This document shows, piece after piece, positions 1 through 9,444 of a DNA stretch of 64,000 nt. Numbering within the stretch: position 1 is the stretch's first letter; every line of letters begins with the position of its first letter. Under the pieces are notes generated by a model that was not told the origin of the DNA, did no database searches, and was given only the letters and a program-made list of their open reading frames with translations. A program made the translations under genes and the position numbers. Source of the DNA: Rhodospirillaceae bacterium (GTDB taxonomy: Bacteria > Pseudomonadota > Alphaproteobacteria > Bin65). The DNA lies in NCBI GenBank assembly GCA_028819475.1, contig JAPPLJ010000013.1, positions 1 to 64,000 of the forward strand. Direction: 5' to 3'.

Positions 1-80
1 TGCTGGAGTTCCTCGGCAACATCTGCCGCCAGCCGCGCTGGGAGCGCCACCGCGAGGCCCGCGCCGCGGTGCGCGATTGA
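1..80 (+). CDS. 3' end of an unidentified gene (partial)
   Basis: The frame that starts at base 3 is open from the window edge to a TGA at 78-80 and encodes about 25 residues ending RAAVRD. Its GC-rich codon use matches the real genes of the window, so it is probably the tail of a gene that lies upstream of the window. The tail is basic (several Arg and His) and too short to name a family. Confidence 0.45.
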   Translation, partial: LEFLGNICRQPRWERHREARAAVRD

Positions 81-900
81 ATTTGGTGGGAGTTCGGTGA
101 CCTGCCTGCACCGACTGGTCCAGATTGAAGGAACTGCCTGGAGTTGCAGGTTCCAACCTGCCCGCGCAGTCGGACAAAATTTTTTCGTAAGATGGTTTGC
201 CGAAGACAGATTGTATGAGGCGCGGCGAATACAGAAGACGTGATTTTCGCACGGTTGTGCCAAACAAGTTCGATCACGGACACGAGTTTGATGCCGGAAG
301 CTTCCTAAGAGATGACGGACACCAGTGCGTGTTTGTGCGAGTGGAACGAAGAAGCGACAAATTCCGCTGGATTGAGCGGGCCCTCGCCGGATCGAATAGT
401 CCTACGCAACGAAACCCGCATACATGCTGCGATGCCTAGATCCGCGCAGTGGCGAAAAACGCGTACGCCCTAGTCGCGTTTTCCGATGGTGCGAGATACA
501 TCCCGGTGCTGCGCCGGTCGGTTAAGGTCCTGTGCGCAGTTGCTTAACGGGGCATAGACCCGATGTCTGAGGAACACTCGGTGGTGAGCACGGCTTTGGG
601 CTTGCCGAATTGGGCGCAGCCTAGCGGTTGGCACCCGCGGATTCTGGATCGACCTCGGACGGTCGCGGCCTCCCGTGACGATTCCAACCTTCGTGTTCAA
701 AATCTCGGTGCTCATGGTGTGCATCCCTCATCGCGTGGCAAGCGGCATTTGTTCCCGTCCGGCTGGCGGCCTACGGTACCTAGAGAACCGCGCCGACATC
801 CTAGGTAACGTATCCCTATCGTCATCCCTGCACGAGCACGAGCGATCAGGCGAGGACGGCGCTGCCGCGATCTGCCGGCATTCCACAACCGGCTAACTGA
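81..900. other. long stretch without a supportable gene
   Basis: No frame here has consistent GC-rich codon bias, a credible start with a ribosome site, or a recognisable motif. The open frames are under 90 codons and overlap one another on both strands. The base composition is lower in GC than the catabolic genes that follow. Together with the decayed gene just downstream, it reads as degraded or non-coding DNA at the edge of the catabolic region. Confidence 0.5.
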
Positions 901-1189
901 TCGCGCGCCGGGGTCGATCCAGCGGCGCGCGACGCGTTCGACGTTTGGTACGAGACTGGGCACCTGCCTGACGCCGTCGCGGCCCTGGGCTCGGCGGACG
1001 CCTTGGCCGATTGGAGCAATGTCGAGGAGTACGTCCATTTCTCCTTCTACGAGTTTCCGGACCTGCCTGCGGTGCTGCGCGTCGCGGCGTCGGTTGCTCT
1101 CATGGGGGATGATCGCCGCGTTCAGCCGCCACTGGGACGGCAAGGTCACCCGGTCCCGCGACGCGATGGAGCCGATCCCGAAGATCTGA
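901..1189 (+). pseudogene. decayed EthD/Dabb-like small protein, frameshifted and 5'-truncated
   Basis: Translation from 901 contains DVWYETGHLPDAVAALG and then FYEFPDLPAVLRV. This resembles the small ferredoxin-like-fold proteins with a WYxxEHLPxxLAxPG signature (EthD/dabb-type; recalled from family patterns, not searched). The frame breaks at a run of five G near 1108. Dropping one G restores MGMIAAFSRHWDGKVTRSRD and a TGA at 1187-1189. A TGA at 898-900 lies directly before the homologous part, so the N-terminus is missing too. It is best read as a relic. A sequencing error could explain the homopolymer shift but not the missing start. Confidence 0.55.
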
Positions 1190-1439
1190 GATTCCGTTCA
1201 CGAAGCGCCGGGGCAGGAGAGCCGAAGTCGAGAAGCGGTCGGAGCGACGAGAGAGATGCAAACATGAGGGGTCACAAGTTCAATACAATCCATTTGCGTT
1301 ACGAAGACAAAAGAGGCGGTCGAATTATGCATGACATGACACAATCTTGCTTAATCGAAGCGCTACCTGCCGTCAGAATTCTGTGCCAATGTGATGGTCT
1401 CGAATTCGGTTCGGGAAACGCAACGCGGATGGCGGCAAC

Positions 1440-2213
1440 ATGACTGACCTATTCATCGAGAAGGGATCGGGGCCGGCTGTGGTATTCAGTCACGGGACAC
1501 TCATGGACGCGACGATGTTCGCACCGCAACTCGATTATCTTTCTGCTCGCTACAGGGCTATTGCCTATAACAGCCGGGTTCTTGTCGGACCGAATGTTGT
1601 GCATTCGCTTGACGACCTGGCAGACGATTGTCATGCATTACTTGATCGATTACATATCGAAACCTGCGTTTTGGGCGGAATGTCCGTCGGCGGATTTATG
1701 GCCACGACATTCGCTTTGAAATATCAGAACCGTCTCGACGGCCTGGTTCTTATCGGCGCCCCGTCGGTTTCGTTCAGTGCGGAGGACCAGGCAGCCTTCC
1801 GCAAGAAATTCAGCGAACTCGATGTCGAGGGGATGGTGCCTCGAGACTTTGCCGAATGGGTTGCCCCGCATTGTTTCGGCGAGACCACGCGTGCACGCAA
1901 CAGGGCATTGGTCGACCATTGGATCGAACGCTGGACGACCGAAATTCCGGCCCGTGCCGTCTATCACCAGGGGCTTTCCTGGATCGCCAAGAGCGATGTT
2001 ACCGAACGGCTTCGCGAGATCGCCGTGCCGACCCTCATTGTGCACGCCGAAGAGGATTTCCAGAACCCGATCGAGAACGTGCTGCCCATGCTGGAAATGT
2101 TGCCGAACGCGACGTTGGCGCGCGTGCCGGAAGCGGGTCATAGCTCGAACCTGGAGAATCCGGATGTGGTCAACGATGCCATAGGCCGGTTGCTGGAGAC
2201 GATCTACTCATAG
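1440..2213 (+). CDS. alpha/beta-hydrolase (paralogue 1 of 4)
   Basis: This 257-residue alpha/beta-hydrolase fold enzyme probably hydrolyses an ester, lactone or C-C bond in the cytoplasm. The oxyanion-hole motif FSHGTLMD is near residue 17. The nucleophile elbow GMSVGG is near residue 80, an acidic residue lies in the HAEEDF segment, and the catalytic His is in EAGHSSN near the C-terminus. No signal peptide is seen. Three close relatives lie at 12464-15144 on the other strand, all sharing the HGTxMDxTMF and AYNSRVL segments, so this is a locally expanded clade. It stands alone upstream of the ABC importer, separated by about 250 bases. The substrate cannot be read from sequence. The ATG at 1440 has only a weak ribosome site. 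Confidence 0.85.
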   Translation: MTDLFIEKGSGPAVVFSHGTLMDATMFAPQLDYLSARYRAIAYNSRVLVGPNVVHSLDDLADDCHALLDRLHIETCVLGGMSVGGFMATTFALKYQNRLDGLVLIGAPSVSFSAEDQAAFRKKFSELDVEGMVPRDFAEWVAPHCFGETTRARNRALVDHWIERWTTEIPARAVYHQGLSWIAKSDVTERLREIAVPTLIVHAEEDFQNPIENVLPMLEMLPNATLARVPEAGHSSNLENPDVVNDAIGRLLETIYS

Positions 2214-2461
2214 GCGGCCTACTCATGGGCGGCACGCGCACCCGGGATGCGCGCGGCGGCTCGCCATTGCCGCCGGTCATCGGCATGCCCACTCGCCGGT
2301 CGAATCGTTTCAATCCGTCGGCCCGGCTTCCGGAGCCACCCCCTTCCCGCGACAATGCGAGGACGGAGAGTTTCAGGCGCGGATTCAGGCGGGTGCGGGC
2401 GCACGAGGTTGTTGCACCGCCTGCGGCGTGATATGCTTGCGCACAAAGCTGGGAGGGGAAA

Positions 2462-3622
2462 ATGTTTCGCAAAATTCTTGCTGCGTTCACGGCGTTTGGC
2501 CTGGCGGCCCTTGGAGCCGGACACGCATCGGCACAGTCGTTCGATTGTGCGGGCGGGGCTATCACCATCGGGATGGCTAAAGCGCAAACCGGCGGTTTCG
2601 CCTTTTTCGACAATGTCGATGCGCGGGGCGCGCTTATCGCCATCGAACAGATCAACGAAAAGGGCGGTATCGGAGGCTGCCCGATCAAGGTCATACGCGG
2701 CGATACGCAATCCGATCCGGCCAAGGCGCGTCAGGTTGCCGAAGAACTGATCGCACAGGGCGCTCAGCTTCTGATCGTGCCGGCGGATTTCGACATCGGC
2801 GTGGGTGCGTCTCAGGCAGCGCAGGCGGCCGGCATCCTCAGCTTCTCTTGCGCGGCATCGTCGACGGCGTGGACACAGGCGGTCGGGCCGCATCATTTTA
2901 CGGCCGCGATTACGATTGAGGATTCGGGCAAGGCTCAAGCGGTGTTCGCCAACCAGAAAGGCTGGAAGCGGATGTACGTCGTGGTCAACGCCGCTTTCAA
3001 CTTCTTTACGGCGTTGGAAAAGACCTTTCGCGATAACTTTGCCGGTGAAATCGTTGCCACCGACACCGTCGCCAACGATGCAACCGACTACTCCGCGAAC
3101 GTGTCCAAGATTCGCCGGCTTGGCGACAAGGTCGACGCGGTTTACCTGAACGACTACTTCCCGCATGTGGGAACTTTCATCCGGCAGCTCCGCGCTGCCG
3201 GCGTCAATCTGCCGATTCTGGGGAATTCGACTTTTTCTTCCAAGGCGCTGCCCAAAGTTGTCGGCGCGAAGGCGCTGAGCAACGTCTATTACATTGCGCA
3301 GGGCTTTTATGAGGGGCGAAACCTCGATCCGGCGGTTGCCGATCTCGTGAAGCGCTACGAGAAAAAGTACGGAACGTTTCCGGAGAACCTGAATGTGCTC
3401 CCCGGTTATCAGGGGATGCTGTTGCTGGCGGATGCGTTAAGAAAAGCCGGTTCCGTGGATGCCGCAAAGATCTCTGCGGCTCTGAGTAGCCAGACCAACG
3501 TTGCGCTGCCAGGATCCACGCTTTACCGCTGGAAGAATCGCCATCCGGTACGCAGCGCAACCGTGATCGGGTTCGATGCCAAAGGCGAGTTCGTGAAGGT
3601 GCAGTCAGTCGATCCTCGCTGA
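2462..3622 (+). CDS. ABC transporter substrate-binding protein, branched-chain amino-acid type
   Basis: This 386-residue periplasmic binding protein of the Peripla_BP_6 (LivJ/AmiC-like) family delivers an amino acid, amide or aromatic acid to the permease encoded downstream. A Sec signal peptide (MFRKILAAF... ending HASA-Q) is followed by the typical ITIGMAKAQTGGF opening and the segment ALIAIEQINEKGGI. The start has a strong ribosome site (GGGAGGGG) about 7 bases upstream. It is the first gene of a tight run of five ABC genes that continues into the hydantoinase genes, which suggests that HyuAB acts on the imported compound. True leucine-type specificity is only one of many options in this family. 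Confidence 0.9.
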   Translation: MFRKILAAFTAFGLAALGAGHASAQSFDCAGGAITIGMAKAQTGGFAFFDNVDARGALIAIEQINEKGGIGGCPIKVIRGDTQSDPAKARQVAEELIAQGAQLLIVPADFDIGVGASQAAQAAGILSFSCAASSTAWTQAVGPHHFTAAITIEDSGKAQAVFANQKGWKRMYVVVNAAFNFFTALEKTFRDNFAGEIVATDTVANDATDYSANVSKIRRLGDKVDAVYLNDYFPHVGTFIRQLRAAGVNLPILGNSTFSSKALPKVVGAKALSNVYYIAQGFYEGRNLDPAVADLVKRYEKKYGTFPENLNVLPGYQGMLLLADALRKAGSVDAAKISAALSSQTNVALPGSTLYRWKNRHPVRSATVIGFDAKGEFVKVQSVDPR

Positions 3623-3630
3623 ACGCGACA

Positions 3631-4401
3631 ATGGGCTCGCCAGCGGCTGGGCGGACATCGCCGGCTCCGGCACTTAGCGCTCTTGGCATCGAGAAACGGT
3701 TTGCCGGCGTTACCGCCCTCGACGGGATCGACATCGAGGTCGGGCAGGGAGAGACGTTGGGGTTGCTCGGCCCCAACGGGTCGGGAAAGACGACGCTGGT
3801 CAATTGTGTCTCGGGCGTCGTCCGCCCGAATGCCGGCCGCGTCCTGATCGACGGGATCGAGATCGGTCACCTGTCTCGCGACCGCCGGGCTCGTGCCGGT
3901 CTGATACGCACCTACCAAAACCTGCGGCTGTTTACCGATCTGACGGTCGCGGAGAACATCGAGGTCGGGCTCCTCGCGCAGCGGGGCCGTCCTCGTGAGC
4001 AACGTCGGAACCTGGTTCGTCGCTCCCTTGCCGATCAGGGTCTTGAAGACGTTGCTCGATTGCCGGTCAGCGAACTCCCCTATGGCGCCCAGAAGCGCGT
4101 GGAGGTGGCGCGAGCGCTTGTGTCGGAACCGAAGGTCCTGTTGCTCGACGAACCGGGGGCGGGGCTGGGTAGCAGCGAAACGGAACTTCTCTCGGAAGCG
4201 CTTCGCTCCGCCCGCTCGAGGTTCTCCTGCGCCATGCTGATGATCGACCACAACGTTAACCTCATCATGGGCCTGTCGGACCGGATCGTGGTTCTTTCCG
4301 ACGGGAAGGTGCTGCGTTCCGGAACACCGGACGAAATCGCCGGCGACCCGGAGGTCATCAGCGTGTATCTGGGCCAGGTTCCGCAGAAGCCTCCCCGATG
4401 A
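3631..4401 (+). CDS. ABC transporter ATP-binding protein, LivG type
   Basis: This 256-residue cytoplasmic ATPase powers the importer. Walker A is GPNGSGKTT (about residue 50). The signature region reads LPYGAQKRVEVARAL, the relaxed form common in LivG proteins. Walker B plus D-loop is LLLDEPGAGLG and the switch His is in MLMIDHNVNLIM. It starts 8 bases after the binding-protein gene stops and overlaps the next ATPase gene by 4 bases (ATGA), which implies translational coupling. The LivG-specific C-terminal extension (after VVLSDGKVLRSG) is present. Confidence 0.92.
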   Translation: MGSPAAGRTSPAPALSALGIEKRFAGVTALDGIDIEVGQGETLGLLGPNGSGKTTLVNCVSGVVRPNAGRVLIDGIEIGHLSRDRRARAGLIRTYQNLRLFTDLTVAENIEVGLLAQRGRPREQRRNLVRRSLADQGLEDVARLPVSELPYGAQKRVEVARALVSEPKVLLLDEPGAGLGSSETELLSEALRSARSRFSCAMLMIDHNVNLIMGLSDRIVVLSDGKVLRSGTPDEIAGDPEVISVYLGQVPQKPPR

Positions 4402-5132
4402 TCGAACTCCGAGGCGCAGCGACAGGGTACGGAGCGATCCCCGTCTTCGAGAATATGAGCTTTGCCGTCGGGAAGGGGAGCGCGATGGCGATCGCGGGCC
4501 CGAACGGCGCCGGCAAGACGACGCTCCTGCTCCTCATGGCGGGTATGCTTCCGCTGTGGCGGGGCGCCATGCATGTCGCCGGGAACGACGTGAGCGCGCT
4601 CGGCGCCGAAGAGAGAATTGGGGTCGGCGTCGTGCTGTGTCCGGAAGGGAGACGGATTTTCTCGACACTCACAGTCGAAGAGAATCTTCAACTGGGCGCA
4701 ACCACGATACGCCGCAGCCTGCACAGGTCCGGTGTCCGCCGTGCGATCAACGACGGTCTCGAACAGGTCTATTCCATGTTTCCCATTCTGCGCGAGCGCC
4801 GTCATGGATCGGGCGGGGCGCTTTCGGGCGGGCAACAGCAGATGCTGGCGATCGGGCGCGCCCTCATGTCGAGGCCGGCGGTATTGTTGCTGGACGAGCC
4901 GTCGCTCGGACTTGCGCCGCTCATTGTCGACGAGGTCTACGCGCACCTCGAGGAGCTGAAGCGGAGCGGTTTGACGATCGTCGTGGTCGAGGAAGCGGCA
5001 AGCCGGGTCATGAGCTTTGCAGACACTGCGCTCGTTCTCAGGAACGGTCGGGTGATCCTGCAAGGCGATGCGAAAGAGGTTTCGGAACACCTCGATCTCG
5101 CCAAGGCCTACGTTGGCGGCGGCGCCGGATGA
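4398..5132 (+). CDS. ABC transporter ATP-binding protein, LivF type
   Basis: This 244-residue second ATPase forms the heterodimer with the LivG-type subunit. Walker A is GPNGAGKTT, the signature is LSGGQQQMLAIGRAL and Walker B is LLLDEPSLGLAP. The segment ILVCPEGR-like VVLCPEGRRIFSTLTVEENL is typical of LivF (quoted in part). In place of the usual switch His the sequence after Walker B reads VVVEEAASRVM, so the H-loop His appears to be replaced by Glu or Ala. This is seen in some LivF-type half-sites but is worth an alignment. It overlaps both neighbours by 4 bases. Confidence 0.92.
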   Translation: MIELRGAATGYGAIPVFENMSFAVGKGSAMAIAGPNGAGKTTLLLLMAGMLPLWRGAMHVAGNDVSALGAEERIGVGVVLCPEGRRIFSTLTVEENLQLGATTIRRSLHRSGVRRAINDGLEQVYSMFPILRERRHGSGGALSGGQQQMLAIGRALMSRPAVLLLDEPSLGLAPLIVDEVYAHLEELKRSGLTIVVVEEAASRVMSFADTALVLRNGRVILQGDAKEVSEHLDLAKAYVGGGAG

Positions 5133-6019
5133 TGGTCGCTTCGTTACAGGTCATCGTCGACGGCCTCAGCATCGGCTCGACCTATGCGCTGCTTGCGTTG
5201 GGCCTCAGCCTTGTCTTCAGCGTAATGGGCTTCGTGAATTTCGCCTATGGATCGCTCATCGTCTGGGCGGGGTACGCCATCGCGGTAACGGATTCGGTGG
5301 GCGCGCCCTATGCGTTGACGATCCTGGTCATGGTGGTGTTCACGGTTGTCCTTTCCATAGCGATGGGGCGTTTTGCCTTCCGTCCCTTCATCACGGCACC
5401 GCCGGCCACTCTCCTGCTGACTTCGTTCGGCGTTGCCCTCGCTCTCCAGGCGGTTGCGATCTTCGTCTTCGGCGAGGCGCCGAGGCATGTGCCGACCCCA
5501 CCCGTGTTGATCGAATCGGTCTCCGTCGGCGGGGTCCGAATCTCGCTGCTTCAAATCCTGGCGCTGGGGCTCAGCGTAATCGTGCTGGTGGCGCTGAATC
5601 TGCTTATTCAGCGGACGACGTTCGGTATCGAGATTCGGGCCGCTGCCGAGGACAGCAAAGCGGCACAGCTTATGGGCGTCCGGCCGCCGAAGGTTCTGCT
5701 TGTCGTCTTCGCTATCAGCGGAGTCGTCGCCGCCGTCGTCGCCTTCGTTTGGTTTGCCCGCATCGGGACCGTCGACCCGAGAGCAGATCTGACGCCGACG
5801 CTCAAGGCGTTCATTGCTGTCGTGCTGGGCGGCCTCGGGACCATTCGCGGGCCGGTGATCGGCGGTCTTCTGCTGGGCCTGTTCGAGAGCGTCCTCGCCA
5901 GCTTCCTGACCACCGATCTCCTTGCGTTCCAATCCGCGTTCGCCTTCGGCCTGGTGATTCTCGTCCTGATTCTGCGGCCCCAGGGCGTGGCCGGCCGCGT
6001 CGTCGAACTGGCCAAGTGA
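5129..6019 (+). CDS. ABC transporter permease, LivH type
   Basis: This 296-residue inner-membrane permease has about eight hydrophobic segments, opening with the LivH hallmark GLSIGSTYALLALGLSLVFSV. The conserved cytoplasmic loop reads AAEDSKAAQLMGV, followed by the late segment KAFIAVVLGGLGTIRGPVIGG. The frame stays open far upstream through the LivF gene, but homology begins only at the paired ATG codons 5129/5132. The first of these overlaps the LivF stop, so the short start is chosen. It pairs with the LivM-type permease whose ATG overlaps this gene's TGA by one base. Confidence 0.93.
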   Translation: MMVASLQVIVDGLSIGSTYALLALGLSLVFSVMGFVNFAYGSLIVWAGYAIAVTDSVGAPYALTILVMVVFTVVLSIAMGRFAFRPFITAPPATLLLTSFGVALALQAVAIFVFGEAPRHVPTPPVLIESVSVGGVRISLLQILALGLSVIVLVALNLLIQRTTFGIEIRAAAEDSKAAQLMGVRPPKVLLVVFAISGVVAAVVAFVWFARIGTVDPRADLTPTLKAFIAVVLGGLGTIRGPVIGGLLLGLFESVLASFLTTDLLAFQSAFAFGLVILVLILRPQGVAGRVVELAK

Positions 6020-7119
6020 TGCGGCTCGGCCTTACCCACGACCGCGGGCCCGGCCCATTTGCTCTCCTGGGCACCGTCACCGGCGGAACGACGATTGTGA
6101 TCGCGATTTCCATCGCGGTTCTGATCTGGGTCTGGGCGGCGGGCGGACGGTCCGAAAGCCTGCTGGTCAACGTCGGCATCACGGCGATCATGGTCATCGG
6201 CTATCAGGTTTTCGTCGGCAACACCGGTATCGTTTCATTCGGTCACCCCGCCTTCGTTGCGATCGGCGCCTATGTCGGCGGCCTCGTCGCTGTCCCGTCC
6301 GGAATCAAGAGCGCGATTCTGCCCGACCTGCCTCATTGGCTGATGAATCTCTCGGTCGGATTCTACCCGTCGATTCTCATTGGAGGTGCAGCCGCCGGGC
6401 TCGCGGCGCTGGTCGTCGGGCCCATCGTCATGCGGCTTTCGGGCGCCACGGCGGGCATCATGACCTTCGGCCTTCTCGTCATCACCAACGAAGTGATCCG
6501 CAACCTGGATCAGTTCACGCGAGGTACGCAGACCTTTTTCGGGGTACCCAAGGCTTCGGGCCTCCTGGACGTTTACGGTCTTCTTTGCGCGCTGACCGCC
6601 GTGAGCCTGGCGTACAAATTTTCCCGTTTCGGACTGCGGACAAGGGCGGCGCGGGACGATCCTCTGGCTGCCGAAACCTCGGGCATCAACGTCGTGCGGA
6701 CCAGGGTCGGCGCCTGGGTATTGTCTGCCTCGATAACCGGCGTCGCCGGCGTGCTGCTGGCGCACCAGCTCACGGCCTTCTCGCCGCAGTCCTTCTTCAT
6801 AACCATGGTTATTCCCGTCATGGTCATGGCGGTTCTCGGCGGGACCGCGAGCATCATAGGCGGCGTCGCCGGCGTCGTGGTGATTTCCGCCTGGCTGGAG
6901 TTCATGCGCGGCATCGAAGGGGGCTCGCTGTTCGGCCTCGTCGAGATTCCTTCGATCTTCGGCATCTCGCAACTGACGCTGGGAGTCGGATTGATCCTGG
7001 TTCTCCGGTTGCGGCCGCGGGGCATTTTCGGGTCGACGGAGTTCGCCTGGCGGCTAAGTGGCAGCAGGCCCAGAGACCGGGACCCAGACCGAGGCGCCAC
7101 ACAGGGGCAGGGAGAGTGA
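6019..7119 (+). CDS. ABC transporter permease, LivM type
   Basis: This 366-residue second permease has an N-terminal leader region and then about nine hydrophobic segments. The LivM hallmarks are GYQVFVGNTGIVSFGHPAF, the loop RAARDDPLAAETSGINV and AVLGGTASIIGGVAGV. The start ATG shares one base with the LivH stop (TGATG). The C-terminal 25 residues are polar and Arg-rich. The gene closes the importer set. A 216-base gap separates it from the hydantoinase A gene, long enough for an internal promoter although none is obvious. Confidence 0.92.
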   Translation: MRLGLTHDRGPGPFALLGTVTGGTTIVIAISIAVLIWVWAAGGRSESLLVNVGITAIMVIGYQVFVGNTGIVSFGHPAFVAIGAYVGGLVAVPSGIKSAILPDLPHWLMNLSVGFYPSILIGGAAAGLAALVVGPIVMRLSGATAGIMTFGLLVITNEVIRNLDQFTRGTQTFFGVPKASGLLDVYGLLCALTAVSLAYKFSRFGLRTRAARDDPLAAETSGINVVRTRVGAWVLSASITGVAGVLLAHQLTAFSPQSFFITMVIPVMVMAVLGGTASIIGGVAGVVVISAWLEFMRGIEGGSLFGLVEIPSIFGISQLTLGVGLILVLRLRPRGIFGSTEFAWRLSGSRPRDRDPDRGATQGQGE

Positions 7120-7335
7120 GACCCTTCGAGACTGAACGGTCGAGATCGAAGGTCCATCACGGACAGCGGGCATTGACTTCGACGATTGCCTCTCGGATTG
7201 AGCAGGGGCGTGCCCCAGGAGGACCGACGTCCGGAAGTGTGTTCGCTGCGTTCGTCGCGAGGCATTGGCCGGTCCGCAAGGGCGCCGCCGTCCCGGTCGC
7301 AACCGGGCTGACCCCGATCGGCATCCGGCGCAGCC

Positions 7336-9444
7336 ATGACTAGAGGCGACTGGCGCCTCGGGATCGACATCGGCGGCACGTTTACGGACTTCGCCGCTTT
7401 CGATCAGCGCCGCGGAAAACTGCACATCCACAAGCAACTCACCACGCCGGGGGATCCGTCGGAGTCGGTGTTGTCGGGGATACCGGTGCTGTTGGGCGAG
7501 GCCGGCATCGGCATCGCCGAAATCGACAGCATCGTCCACGGCACCACGCTGGTGGCCAATGCGCTGATCGAACGCAAGGGCGCCAGGACCGCCATGCTGG
7601 TAACCGCAGGGTTCGCCGATGTTCTCGATATCGCGCTCGAGCGGCGCTACGATATGTACGACCTGCGCACACGCTATCCCGCGCCGTTGGTGCCGCGTCG
7701 GCTGCGCATCGAGGTCGGGGAGCGGATCGGCGCCGATGGCAGGGTGTGGGTGCCGCTCGATCCGGCCTCCCTTGTCGGCGCGGTCGCCCGGCTTGTCGCC
7801 GACGAAGACATCGAGGCCGTGGCCGTCTGTTTCCTCAACTCTCCCGTCAACCCGGCCCACGAAGCGGCGGCGGTAGAGCGCCTTGGCGAGGCCTGTCCCG
7901 GCCTCACGGTGACAAGCTCGGCGGATGTCATACCGTTCCTGCGCGAGCACGAGCGTTGGTCCACGACCGTCATGAATGCGTTTGTCCAGCCGATGTTCAG
8001 CCGATACGTCGCGCGTCTGGAAGCGGGACTGGGCGATCTCGGCTTTGTCGGTTCGCTGGCAATCACCACCTCCTCCGGCGGCTGCCTCGATCCGCAGACA
8101 GCGCGCCGCTACCCGATACGCGTGCTGGAAAGCGGGCCCGCTGCCGGCGCTCTCATGGCGTCGCTGATCGGCCGACGTACGAAAACCAAGGACCTGCTCG
8201 CCTTCGACATGGGCGGCACCACGGCCAAAGGGGCATTGATCCGCGGCGGCCGGCCGCTCAAGCGGTACGATATCGAGGTTGCACGGGTTCACGACTTCAA
8301 ACCCGGCAGCGGACTGTCGGTGAAGACGCCGGTCGTCGATCTGATCGAGATCGGCGCCGGCGGCGGCTCGCTGGCGGGCGTCGACGCGCGCGGACTGATC
8401 AGGGTCGGACCGCAAAGTGCCGGCGCCGATCCCGGCCCGGCATGCTACGCCCGCGGCGGCGACAGGCCGACGCTGACGGACGCCAACCTTGCGCTCGGCT
8501 ACCTCGATCCCGAATCGTTCCTGGGCGGCGGAATGACCCTGGATCGCGCTGCGGCACAGGCGGCGCTCACGCGAGAGTTCGGCGATGCTTTCGAGATGCG
8601 GGCGGCCACGGCGGCCTGGGGCATCCATGAAACCGTCAACGAACAGGTGGTGCGCGCCTTTCGCAACCATGCCGCCGAACGCGGCTTCGACTATCGCGGC
8701 GCGACGATGGTCGCGTTCGGCGGAGCGGGTCCGTTGCACGCGCTGCGGGTCGCACGCAAGCTAAGGATCGGGAAAGTCGTCTTCGCCGTCGGCGCCGGCG
8801 TAATGTCGGCAATCGGGCTGCTTGCAAGCCCGCAGGCGTTCGAGCTGCTGCAAAGCGATTGGGTCGATCTGGACGCTCTCGATGCCGCGTCGTTCGACCG
8901 GCGCTTTGCGTCGCTCGTCCAGCGGGCGGCGGCGCCCCTCGACAACGCCCACAGGGGCTCGAGGAACGGATTCGCTGTCAGGCGCGCTATCGACATGCGC
9001 TATAGCGGCCAGGGCTACGAGATCGAAGTCGTGCTGCCGGATGGCGGAGGCGCAGACCTTCTGCCCCGGCTGTCCGGCCTGTTCGACGAATGCTACGCGC
9101 GCGTCTTTGCCAGGCCTTTCTCCAAACGGCCTATCGAGATCGTCAATTGGAAGGTCGAGGTCAGCGTCCCGGCGCCGCCCGGAGTCGCGGATTACCGTCC
9201 CGTCGTTCGTCGCCGCGCGGGCAAGCGAATCGGTGCGCGGCCGGCCTGGCTGCCGGAAGATGAAGATTTCGTGGAAACGCCGATCTACGACCGCTACGCC
9301 CTGGAGACGGGCGATGAAATTACCGGTCCGGCGCTGATCGAAGAGCGCGAGTCGACCATCGTGCTCGGTCGCGACGACAGCGCCGTGGTCGCCGCGTCCG
9401 GCGACCTGATCGCCACACCCGCCGCCGTCGAGGCCATGACATGA
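7336..9444 (+). CDS. hydantoinase/oxoprolinase A subunit (HyuA-like)
   Basis: This 702-residue cytoplasmic, actin-fold ATP-using subunit belongs to the hydantoinase A/oxoprolinase family. The N-terminal phosphate loop GIDIGGTFTD is at about residue 9. The second nucleotide motif DMGGTTAKGALI is near 295, and GAGGGSLAGVD and FGGAGPLHA follow. Known members open a cyclic amide (N-methylhydantoin, 5-oxoproline, caprolactam) with ATP, or carboxylate ketones. The subunit overlaps the B-subunit gene by 4 bases, as is normal for split enzymes of this family. Placement directly after a Liv-type importer suggests that the imported compound or its derivative is the substrate. Which cyclic amide or ketone is used cannot be decided from sequence. 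Confidence 0.92.
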   Translation: MTRGDWRLGIDIGGTFTDFAAFDQRRGKLHIHKQLTTPGDPSESVLSGIPVLLGEAGIGIAEIDSIVHGTTLVANALIERKGARTAMLVTAGFADVLDIALERRYDMYDLRTRYPAPLVPRRLRIEVGERIGADGRVWVPLDPASLVGAVARLVADEDIEAVAVCFLNSPVNPAHEAAAVERLGEACPGLTVTSSADVIPFLREHERWSTTVMNAFVQPMFSRYVARLEAGLGDLGFVGSLAITTSSGGCLDPQTARRYPIRVLESGPAAGALMASLIGRRTKTKDLLAFDMGGTTAKGALIRGGRPLKRYDIEVARVHDFKPGSGLSVKTPVVDLIEIGAGGGSLAGVDARGLIRVGPQSAGADPGPACYARGGDRPTLTDANLALGYLDPESFLGGGMTLDRAAAQAALTREFGDAFEMRAATAAWGIHETVNEQVVRAFRNHAAERGFDYRGATMVAFGGAGPLHALRVARKLRIGKVVFAVGAGVMSAIGLLASPQAFELLQSDWVDLDALDAASFDRRFASLVQRAAAPLDNAHRGSRNGFAVRRAIDMRYSGQGYEIEVVLPDGGGADLLPRLSGLFDECYARVFARPFSKRPIEIVNWKVEVSVPAPPGVADYRPVVRRRAGKRIGARPAWLPEDEDFVETPIYDRYALETGDEITGPALIEERESTIVLGRDDSAVVAASGDLIATPAAVEAMT

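Noticed and set aside
4556..6019. 487-codon frame covering the LivF gene and LivH
   Set aside because: The first 190 codons are a wrong-frame reading of LivF; only the part from 5129 has LivH features.
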